A DNA stretch of 22,733 nucleotides from XYA12-FULL-58-9 sp001798605 (lineage in GTDB: Bacteria > Myxococcota > XYA12-FULL-58-9). Below are positions 16,033 through 22,733 of this stretch, piece by piece. The DNA lies in NCBI GenBank assembly GCA_036736205.1, contig DAINMX010000085.1, positions 1 to 22,733 on the forward strand, written 5' to 3'. The notes under the pieces were generated by a model. The model was given only the letters and a program-made list of their open reading frames with translations, made no database searches and was not told where the DNA came from. Positions within the stretch are counted from its first letter, which is position 1. Each line of letters begins with the position of its first letter. Made by a program: the position numbers and the translations under genes.

Positions 16033-17178
16033 ATGTTTCATCGAGTCCTCGAACTGCCAGATCCGAGCCAGCAGTCCTACTTCCTTTGGGGGCCCCGGCA
16101 AACGGGGAAAAGCACCTTGCTTCGTGAAGCCTACCCAAAGGCCCATTATCTCGACCTGCTGCGTTCGGACGAGTACCGCAAGTATTTGCAGGAGCCCTTC
16201 TTACTGCGGCAGGAGCTCGAGGCCGCGCCGGAGGTCCGGTTCGTTGTTATCGACGAGGTCCAAAAGGTCCCGGAGCTTCTCGACGAAGTGCACTGGCTCA
16301 TCGAGAATCGCGGCTTGGGTTTCGCATTGTGTGGCTCGAGTGCGCGTAAGGTCAGGCGCAGTCACGCAAACCTGTTGGGCGGTCGCGCCGTGCGCTACGA
16401 GCTTTTCGGGTTGGTTGCTGCGGAGGTTGGATCAGATTGGGATCTCGAGCGGATGTTGAATCACGGCTATCTTCCGCGCCACTATCTCTCCGAGAGCCCC
16501 AAAGAGCTGCTTGCCGCCTACGTGGGCGACTATCTGCGAGAAGAGATCGCAGCCGAGGGTTTGGTGCGTAACCTGCCGGTCTACTCCGATTTCTTGAGTA
16601 TGGCCGCGCTCGCTGACACCGAGTTGGTGAGCTTCGCAAGCATCGCGCGCGACTGCGGGGTTTCGAGCCACACGATCAAGAACTACTTCCAAATCCTCGT
16701 AGACACGTTGTTGGCCAGCTGGCTTCCCGCCTACCGAAAACGACCGAAACGCCGCGTCATCGCCGCCCCAAAGTTCTACTTCGCGGACGTGGGCGTCGTC
16801 GGTTTTCTCGGCAAGCGTGGCCGTGTCACTGCGGGATCGGAGCTCTTCGGCAAAGCTTTCGAGAACTGGGTCTATCACGAGATCGTTGCCCACAACGCCT
16901 ATGCCAAGGCCTACGCCGATCTCGCGTATTGGCGCCTCGCGAGCGGCCTCGAAGTGGACTTCGTCATCGACGGTCGGGTTGCCGTCGAAGCCAAAGCAAC
17001 ACGCAAAGTCACAGCCGACCATCTACGCGGACTGCGCGAGCTCGTAGTTGACCATCCAGAGATTGTCCATCGCTACGTGGTCTGCCTTGAGAGCAAACCC
17101 AGAGTAACACCCGACGGGATCCGCATCGTGCCGCCATCAACGTTCGTGCAACAACTCATTGACAGTGAGATCTTCTGA
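16033..17178 (+). CDS. AAA ATPase with DUF4143 C-terminal domain
   Basis: 381 residues. Walker A GPRQTGKST (20-28), Walker B VVIDE (71-75) and an ALCGSSARKVRR sensor-like strand define the AAA core (AAA_14 type). The C-terminal DUF4143 region carries the residues expected of a PD-(D/E)xK nuclease-like fold: E277 in ENWVYHE, D309 in EVDFV, and E319-x-K321 in EAKA. The family is widespread, patchily distributed and often thought mobile or linked to toxin-antitoxin or defence functions; its true role is not settled. The start is the family-typical short N-terminus (MFHRVLELP) and there is no Shine-Dalgarno before it, so translation is probably leaderless or controlled by the adjacent palindrome. 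No partner gene is adjacent. Confidence 0.88.
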   Translation: MFHRVLELPDPSQQSYFLWGPRQTGKSTLLREAYPKAHYLDLLRSDEYRKYLQEPFLLRQELEAAPEVRFVVIDEVQKVPELLDEVHWLIENRGLGFALCGSSARKVRRSHANLLGGRAVRYELFGLVAAEVGSDWDLERMLNHGYLPRHYLSESPKELLAAYVGDYLREEIAAEGLVRNLPVYSDFLSMAALADTELVSFASIARDCGVSSHTIKNYFQILVDTLLASWLPAYRKRPKRRVIAAPKFYFADVGVVGFLGKRGRVTAGSELFGKAFENWVYHEIVAHNAYAKAYADLAYWRLASGLEVDFVIDGRVAVEAKATRKVTADHLRGLRELVVDHPEIVHRYVVCLESKPRVTPDGIRIVPPSTFVQQLIDSEIF

Positions 17179-17213
17179 CCTCATGGCTGGTGCATATTGC
17201 GAAGGCTCTCAAC

Positions 17214-17232
17214 CTCCGCCTGATTCGCGGAG
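17214..17232 (+). other. Weak hairpin downstream of the ATPase gene
   Basis: CTCCGC (17214-17219) and GCGGAG (17227-17232) can form a six-base stem 35 bases after the ATPase stop. No T-run follows, so it is not a convincing intrinsic terminator. Confidence 0.2.
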
Positions 17233-17284
17233 CGGCTCACCCCGATGGAGCTCCAGGGTGTGGGTCGGTGTGGGTGTCAGTTAT

Positions 17285-17305
17285 TTGAATTATTGGACAA
17301 TTCAA
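17285..17305. promoter_or_regulatory. AT-rich inverted repeat upstream of the giant TSP3 gene
   Basis: TTGAATT and AATTCAA form seven-base arms around a seven-base centre, about 72 bases before the start at 17378, in the 199-base gap after the ATPase gene. It is the most AT-rich part of that gap and may hold a promoter or operator; I could not place clear -35 and -10 boxes. Confidence 0.3.
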
Positions 17306-17377
17306 TGCCATTTCTGCCATTGTTTTGGGGCTGACGAGGGCATTTCTGCGCCCCGTCGCAAAAGGAGAAGCCCGAAT

Positions 17378-20300
17378 ATGCGTCAGTCGGCACCGATTCT
17401 TTCCCGGCCATCGATACTGTTTCTTGCGTTGTCAATGGCGTGCAGCGGTCGCGTGATTCTTCCCAAGCCGGATGAACCCGGTGACGCTGGAGACTCAAGC
17501 GCCAGGGTCGGGGACGCCGTTTTGGGTGACTCGGCTTCCGGTGATGCCGCCACGGGTGACGCTGCCACGGGTGACGCTGCCACGGGTGACGCTGCCACGG
17601 GTGACGCTGCCACGGGTGACGCTTTGTCGGGGGATCCCCAATCTGGTGACAACAGCATGGGCGATCCCGTCACCCTAGATCCCGGTCTGGACGACGACAA
17701 TGACGGGTTGGTGAATGGCAACTGGCAGAGTCCTTGCTCGTACAGTGCCATGAGTGAAGCATGTTTGGGCACTGATCCCGCTGACGCCGACACCGACAAT
17801 GATGGCATTGACGACGGGGAAGAGACCGTCATGGGCGCTGACGGCTACATCACAGATCCGCTCGACGCAGACACAGACGGCGACGGCATTTTGGATGGTA
17901 CGGAAGTGGGCGTCACGATTGCCGGCACGGACACCGATCTCGGCGTGTTCGTCGAGGACGCAGATCCTGACTCCACGACGGACCCGACTGACGCTGACAC
18001 TGACGACGACGGCCTCGATGATGGTGTCGAGGACGTCAATCGCAATGGTCAACGCGATCGCGGTGAGACCGATCCATCGGACGATGACAGTGACGATGAT
18101 ACAATCCTCGATGGAGTTGACAACTGTCCCAACACCGCCAATCAAGATCAGGCAGATATCGACCTCGATACGATTGGTGACGCCTGTGATCCCGACGTAG
18201 ATACGGACAACGATGGTGTCGACAATGCAATCGACAACTGCCCGGCAATACCGAACACCAATCAACTCGACAGTGACGGCGACGGACTCGGCAATTTATG
18301 TGACAACTGCGCACTCGTTGCCAATCTAAGCCAATCCGACGGCGACGACGATGACAGTGGTGACGCTTGTGACAACTGCCCATCTGTCGCCAATGGAGAT
18401 CAAAATGACATGGACACCGATGGGGTGGGCGACGTGTGTGACAACTGCCCGAATGACGCAAATGCCAATCAAGACGACACGGACAACGACGGCGATGGTG
18501 ACGCCTGCGATGTGTGTGTCAACGACCCAGACAACGACGCCGATACCGATGGCCATTGTGCCGACGTCGACAACTGCCCGGCCATTACCAACATCAATCA
18601 GGCGAACTATGACGGTGACACCGACGGCGACATTTGCGACGACGACATCGACAACGACGGTTTGAGCAACGTTGACGAAGCGTTTTACGGCACAGACGAC
18701 TTCGATCTCGATAGTGATGATGACGGTATCAGTGACGGCGACGAAGTCATCGGTGCTAACGGTTATGTCACCGACGCAACGCTGTTTGACACCGACGGGG
18801 ACGGACTCTCGGACGGCCTGGAGGTAGGCCTCGATGAGGGAACGAGCGACACCGATCTGGCCGTCTTTGTCGCGGACGCCGACACGGCATCGGCCACCGA
18901 TCCCACCGCCATCGACACGGACGGCGATGACATCGGTGACGGTGTCGAAGACAAAAATGGCGATGGGGCAGTCGACCTCAATGGTCTGGACGACGTACTG
19001 GGCAATGTGGATGACGAGACCGATCCGACCCACGTCGACAGCGACGGAGATGGCGTGCCCGATGGAGACGGAGATGGTGCCAGTGACACCTGCACAGCCG
19101 GCAACACCAGCGGCTGCGATGACAATTGTCCAACGTTGAGCAACGCCGGACAGGTCGATGTGGATGGCGATGGCGCGGGTGACGTTTGCGACAGCAATAT
19201 CGACTCGGACGGCGATGGGGTCGACGATGCATCGGACAATTGCCCCACCGTGGAGAACCCAGGCCAAGAAAACTCTGATGCCGATGGTCGCGGTGACGTC
19301 TGTGACAACTGTCCGGCAGTAGCCAATCCGTCGCAGGCGGATGCTGATACGGATGGCATCGGTGATGCTTGTGATAACTGCGCTCTCGTGGCCAACGTCG
19401 GACAAGAGGACGTTGACACGGATTTTGTCGGCGACCTTTGCGACAACTGTCCGGCCCTTGCCAACAACACCCAGCGTGACGACGACAACGATGGCTTTGG
19501 CAACCTCTGCGACAACTGCTCCGCAGAATACAACGATACCCAAGCTGACGGCGATCATGATGGCGTCGGCAACGTTTGCGACAACTGCCCCGCCCTTGCC
19601 AACGACACCCAATCTGACGTTGACGTCGACTCCGTTGGCGATGTCTGTGACAACTGTCCGAGCACCGGCAATACTTCACAAACAGACACGGACACCGACT
19701 CGGTGGGCGACGTGTGTGACAACTGCCCGAGTGAGAGCAATTCGACCCAGGATGATGGTGACGGCGATGGTCGCGGAGATCTCTGTGACAACTGCCCGAG
19801 CGACGCCAACCCGACCCAGGCCGACAGTGATTCTGACAATGTGGGCAATGCGTGCGACAACTGCCCGAGCGACAGCAACGCAACTCAGGGCGATGCCGAC
19901 GGCGACTCGGTGGGCGATGTTTGCGACAATTGCGCGACTGTGAGTAACGAGACGCAGGGCAACAATGACGGTGACACCCTCGGCGACCTCTGCGACAACT
20001 GCCCGAACGCCAACAACGAGTCCCAAGAAGACAAGGACAGTGATGCGCTTGGAGATACCTGTGACAATTGTGTGAATGTGGCCAACGCGACGCAAGACGA
20101 CACCGACGGGGACGGGGTCGGTGATGTCTGTGATAATTGCGCAAGCACTTCCAACACCTTGCAGGCGAATAGTGACGGCGACGCCCTAGGCAATGCCTGC
20201 GACAACTGTGATACGGTTATCAACCCCGGCCAAGAGGACACTGACGGTGATGCGGTCGGCGACCTTTGTGACAATTGCCTGGGGATCGTCAATCCCTCCC

Positions 20301-22733
20301 AAGCCGACAGTGACAACGATGGACTGGGCAACCTGTGCGACAACTGCGCGACGGTTGCCAACGTGTCTCAGGCTGACGTCGATGGGGATGGGGACGGGGA
20401 CTTGTGTGACAACTGCCTGAACGACGCCAACAGCAACCAGGCTGACGCCGATTACGACGGCCTCGGCAATGTTTGTGACAATTGTGTTGCGGTGGCCAAT
20501 CCCGCTCAGGATGACGCGGACGGCGATGGTGCCGGTGATGTTTGCGACAATTGCGCTGGTCTGTCCAACCCCACCCAGAGCGATAGTGACGGCGATGCCC
20601 AAGGTGACGCTTGTGACAACTGTCCTATTATTGCCAACGCATCACAAGCCGACGCCGATGGTGACTCGGTAGGCGATGCCTGTGACAACTGCGCGAGTGT
20701 ATCCAACCCGGGGCAAGCCGACGCGGATCGTGATCGCGTCGGTGATATCTGTGACAACTGTGTGGGCATCTGGAATCAAACACAGACAGACAGGGACAAC
20801 GATAATCTTGGCGATGCCTGTGACAGTTGTCCCAACGACGTCAACCTTGGCCAAGAGGACGTTGATGGTGACACGGTGGGCGACGCCTGCGACAACTGTC
20901 CAGCGCGGGGCAACCTCAGTCAGGCAGATATTGACGGGGACACCCTTGGCGACGCCTGTGACAACTGCATCGCCGTTGTCAATTTGGATCAAGCGAACAC
21001 TGATGGTGATATGTGGGGCGATGCCTGTGACAATTGTATTTCTGTGCAAAATCAGGCCCAGACCGATAGCGACGCAGACGGGGTGGGTGACGCTTGTGAC
21101 AATTGTCGCAATATCACCAATGCAACCCAGACAGACACCGATTCGGACAATCTCGGTGACGTTTGCGACAACTGCCCGGGGGTCGCGAATCCCAATCAAA
21201 CCAATTCCGACGCCGACTCGTTCGGCGATGCGTGCGACAACTGTCCGGCCATTGCCAACCCCAGCCAGTCGGATCCTGATGGCGATGGCGTCGGCGACGC
21301 CTGCGACAACTGCCCGAGCGTCAGCAATGTCGATCAGGTGAACAGTGACAGTGACACCTACGGCGATGCTTGCGACAACTGTCCCAGCATCACAAACGCG
21401 GTGCAGTCAGATTCCGACGGCGACGGGGTCGGTGGTGTCTGTGACAATTGCCCCAACGATGCAAACTCGACGCAGGACGATGTCGACAACGACACCATTG
21501 GCGACGCCTGTGACAATTGCCCGAACCATAGCAACGTGGGCCAGCTCGATACGGACCTAGATGGTCTCGGCGATGCCTGCGACCCAAATCCGACGTCCCT
21601 CGATGCCGACCTCGATGGGGTCAACGATCCGGTCGATAATTGCCCCACCCTCGCAAACGCGGCGCAGCTCGATACCGACGGTGATAACGTCGGTGATGCC
21701 TGCGACAATTGCGTGGCCGATGCAAACACCGATCAAGCCGACGCCGATACCGATAACATCGGTGACGTTTGCGATCCGGACAGCGATGGCGACGGCATTC
21801 TGAATGATGGCGACGGTTCGGGCGATGCCACGGATAACCGCTGCACGGGAGGGGTCACGGTGGCCTGCGATGACAACTGTCCCTTGATTCAAAACGGCGG
21901 CCAAGAGGATGTTGATGCTGATGGTGAAGGGGATGCCTGCGATCCTGACAGCGACAATGATGGCATCTTGGACGACGGGGGTGGCAATGGCACCGCTGGA
22001 GACAATCCCTGCTTCGATGGGTTGACTGTCGCCTGTGACGACAACTGCCCGCTAGATGGCAATGCAGCGCAGGCCGATGTCGACCGTGATCTCCTGGGGG
22101 ATGTTTGTGACAACTGCCCCCACGCAGCCAACGTTTCCCAAGCCGATCTCGACGGCGATGGCATCGGCGATGCCTGTGAGGACGACACCGACAACGATGG
22201 CATTCGTGACGATGGGGATGGTTCCGCCGACCCCACCGACAACTACTGCACCGGGGGCGTCACCACCGCTTGTGATGACAACTGTGTGCGCGACATCAAC
22301 CCCTCCCAGGCAGACGCCGACAACGATGGTGCCGGTGACGTGTGCGACAACTGCCCAGGGCTCGCCAATCCGTCTCAAGCCGATCGCGACGGTGACGGCC
22401 TCGGGGATGCCTGCGACACGGACAGCGACAACGACGGTGTCAAAGATGATGGTGACAACTCCGGCAGTGCGACCGACAACTATTGCACCGGCGGCACCAA
22501 CACCGGCTGCGACGACAACTGCATCGACGAGCGCAACTTTGCTCAGGATGACACCGATGGGAACCACGTCGGCGACGTTTGCGATCCCGATGCCGACAAT
22601 GACAACATTCTCGACGATGGCGACGGCAGTCTCGTCAAGGGCGACGATCCCTGTGAGGATCTCGAGACAATGGGTTGCGACGACAACTGTCCCGAGATTG
22701 CCAATGCCACGCAGGCCAACGCTGACAACGACA
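17378..22733 (+). CDS. Giant TSP3-repeat lipoprotein (partial, continues past the right edge)
   Basis: One uninterrupted frame runs from ATG 17378 to the window end, at least 1,785 codons with no stop. GGAG at 17364-17367 precedes the start. The leader ends LALSMAC with putative lipidated Cys22. Then follow a Gly-Asp pentapeptide spacer (residues about 45-99), a calcium-type module of about 105-115 residues present twice, a short run of C-type TSP3 units between the copies, 34 gapless 23-residue units, and five DxDxDNDGILDDGDG-type super-modules. Units read DNCP, then N and Q at fixed places, then DxDxDG and GDxC, matching the Ca2+-binding, disulfide-forming C-type TSP3 repeat of thrombospondins. 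The product should be an extremely acidic, Ca2+-stiffened surface fibre anchored by lipid; adhesion or a stalk role is inference. The C-terminus, including any MYXO-CTERM-like sorting tail, is not visible. Confidence 0.88.
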   Translation, partial: MRQSAPILSRPSILFLALSMACSGRVILPKPDEPGDAGDSSARVGDAVLGDSASGDAATGDAATGDAATGDAATGDAATGDALSGDPQSGDNSMGDPVTLDPGLDDDNDGLVNGNWQSPCSYSAMSEACLGTDPADADTDNDGIDDGEETVMGADGYITDPLDADTDGDGILDGTEVGVTIAGTDTDLGVFVEDADPDSTTDPTDADTDDDGLDDGVEDVNRNGQRDRGETDPSDDDSDDDTILDGVDNCPNTANQDQADIDLDTIGDACDPDVDTDNDGVDNAIDNCPAIPNTNQLDSDGDGLGNLCDNCALVANLSQSDGDDDDSGDACDNCPSVANGDQNDMDTDGVGDVCDNCPNDANANQDDTDNDGDGDACDVCVNDPDNDADTDGHCADVDNCPAITNINQANYDGDTDGDICDDDIDNDGLSNVDEAFYGTDDFDLDSDDDGISDGDEVIGANGYVTDATLFDTDGDGLSDGLEVGLDEGTSDTDLAVFVADADTASATDPTAIDTDGDDIGDGVEDKNGDGAVDLNGLDDVLGNVDDETDPTHVDSDGDGVPDGDGDGASDTCTAGNTSGCDDNCPTLSNAGQVDVDGDGAGDVCDSNIDSDGDGVDDASDNCPTVENPGQENSDADGRGDVCDNCPAVANPSQADADTDGIGDACDNCALVANVGQEDVDTDFVGDLCDNCPALANNTQRDDDNDGFGNLCDNCSAEYNDTQADGDHDGVGNVCDNCPALANDTQSDVDVDSVGDVCDNCPSTGNTSQTDTDTDSVGDVCDNCPSESNSTQDDGDGDGRGDLCDNCPSDANPTQADSDSDNVGNACDNCPSDSNATQGDADGDSVGDVCDNCATVSNETQGNNDGDTLGDLCDNCPNANNESQEDKDSDALGDTCDNCVNVANATQDDTDGDGVGDVCDNCASTSNTLQANSDGDALGNACDNCDTVINPGQEDTDGDAVGDLCDNCLGIVNPSQADSDNDGLGNLCDNCATVANVSQADVDGDGDGDLCDNCLNDANSNQADADYDGLGNVCDNCVAVANPAQDDADGDGAGDVCDNCAGLSNPTQSDSDGDAQGDACDNCPIIANASQADADGDSVGDACDNCASVSNPGQADADRDRVGDICDNCVGIWNQTQTDRDNDNLGDACDSCPNDVNLGQEDVDGDTVGDACDNCPARGNLSQADIDGDTLGDACDNCIAVVNLDQANTDGDMWGDACDNCISVQNQAQTDSDADGVGDACDNCRNITNATQTDTDSDNLGDVCDNCPGVANPNQTNSDADSFGDACDNCPAIANPSQSDPDGDGVGDACDNCPSVSNVDQVNSDSDTYGDACDNCPSITNAVQSDSDGDGVGGVCDNCPNDANSTQDDVDNDTIGDACDNCPNHSNVGQLDTDLDGLGDACDPNPTSLDADLDGVNDPVDNCPTLANAAQLDTDGDNVGDACDNCVADANTDQADADTDNIGDVCDPDSDGDGILNDGDGSGDATDNRCTGGVTVACDDNCPLIQNGGQEDVDADGEGDACDPDSDNDGILDDGGGNGTAGDNPCFDGLTVACDDNCPLDGNAAQADVDRDLLGDVCDNCPHAANVSQADLDGDGIGDACEDDTDNDGIRDDGDGSADPTDNYCTGGVTTACDDNCVRDINPSQADADNDGAGDVCDNCPGLANPSQADRDGDGLGDACDTDSDNDGVKDDGDNSGSATDNYCTGGTNTGCDDNCIDERNFAQDDTDGNHVGDVCDPDADNDNILDDGDGSLVKGDDPCEDLETMGCDDNCPEIANATQANADND
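17540..17629 (+). repeat. 15-bp tandem repeat encoding a Gly-Asp pentapeptide spacer
   Basis: GGTGACGCTGCCACG occurs four times without a mismatch at 17555-17614 (GDAAT), preceded by a three-mismatch copy at 17540 and followed by diverging copies (GDALS, GDPQS, GDNSM, GDPVT up to 17674). It lies between the lipid anchor and the first TSP3 module, and is probably a flexible tether able to change copy number by slippage. Confidence 0.92.
17783..18100 (+). repeat. Duplicated calcium-type module, copy A
   Basis: Encodes DADTDNDGIDDGEE, GADGYITDP, DTDGDGILDGTEVG, DTDLGVFVEDADP, TDPTDADTDDDGLDDGVED and GETDP in that order. The same ordered set occurs in copy B at 18701-19051, so a segment of about 105-115 residues was duplicated and has since diverged. 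Confidence 0.75.
18701..19051 (+). repeat. Duplicated calcium-type module, copy B
   Basis: Encodes DLDSDDDGISDGDE, GANGYVTD, DTDGDGLSDGLEVG, DTDLAVFVADAD, TDPTAIDTDGDDIGDGVED and DETDP, matching copy A element by element. An extra stretch (NGLDDVLGNV) is inserted before DETDP. Confidence 0.75.
19235..21580 (+). repeat. Array of 34 gapless 69-bp units (23-residue C-type TSP3 repeats)
   Basis: Every unit begins DNC (unit 24 has DSC) and ends in Cys at position 23, with Asn at position 8, Gln at 11 and a DxDxD-type block at 13-18. Thirty-four units times 69 bases equals 2,346, exactly the span given. At DNA level units differ freely at third positions; only short seeds such as TGTGACAACTG recur, so selection on the protein rather than recent DNA amplification keeps the pattern. 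Confidence 0.93.
21773..22733 (+). repeat. Super-modules of 33 + 23n residues (five copies, last one cut by the window edge)
   Basis: Modules start at 21773, 21941, 22178, 22415 and 22583, spaced 168, 237, 237 and 168 bases. Each opens with a 33-residue block (an acidic DxDSDNDGILDDGDG-like run, a variable stretch with one Cys, then a CD just before the next DNC) followed by one (56 residues in total) or two (79 residues in total) 23-residue TSP3 units. Confidence 0.88.

Noticed and set aside
18326..20144. Long open frames on the minus strand through the TSP3 region (up to about 430 codons, rich in Val/Ile/Ala or in Arg/His/Ser).
   Set aside because: They are the antisense reading of repeated Asp, Asn, Cys and Gly codons, show a matching periodicity, and have no ribosome sites or recognisable folds.
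19235..21580. Regular 69-base periodicity resembling a CRISPR-like or satellite array.
   Set aside because: The period is an exact multiple of three, conserved positions follow codon structure and the encoded TSP3 motif, and there are no identical repeats separated by unique spacers.

Overview
The window looks like a chromosomal segment of a GC-rich, diderm (outer-membrane-bearing), former-deltaproteobacterial organism, most likely Myxococcota or a relative. The clues are the several lipoproteins, the OmpA-family protein carrying thrombospondin type 3 (TSP3) repeats, a very large TSP3-repeat lipoprotein, a PilZ protein, and an LcrH/SycD-type TPR protein. This placement is inferred from gene content; there is no rRNA or other phylogenetic marker here. 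No tRNA, CRISPR array, insertion sequence or integrase is visible, and no gap between genes exceeds 300 bases.

Region 1 (1-10228, + strand) is one co-directional cluster: a possible upstream gene tail, a Tat-exported DUF362 protein, a 1,335-residue beta-propeller/beta-rich envelope protein that probably starts at a CTG codon, a formylglycine-generating-enzyme-fold lipoprotein, a complete WtpABC-like tungstate/molybdate ABC importer with an unusually long permease, and a NapH-like membrane polyferredoxin. From the FGE-fold gene onward the genes overlap by 1-4 bases (ATGA, ATGA, GTGA, TGATG), so translation is probably coupled. The combination suggests oxyanion (W/Mo) uptake linked to an envelope redox function, but no W/Mo enzyme lies inside the window.

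Region 2 (10128-13405, plus rsmE and the OmpA gene to 15906) holds mostly minus-strand genes: the LcrH/SycD-like TPR protein, whose 3' end overlaps the polyferredoxin gene by 101 bases, a divergent PQQ-propeller lipoprotein on the + strand, a PilZ-domain protein, and a minus-strand run of ompA-like/TSP3, rsmE and a zinc-ribbon/RDD membrane protein.

Region 3 (15907-22733, + strand) has an AAA ATPase/DUF4143 protein preceded by a perfect 24-bp palindrome ending three bases before its start codon, then the 5' part of a giant TSP3 lipoprotein gene that stays open for at least 1,785 codons and leaves the window. Its layout is regular: lipid anchor, Gly-Asp pentapeptide spacer, a roughly 110-residue module that occurs twice, 34 back-to-back 23-residue TSP3 units, and then super-modules of exactly 33 + 23n residues. 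This protein and the W/Mo-transporter/redox/envelope cluster are the two most interesting parts of the window.
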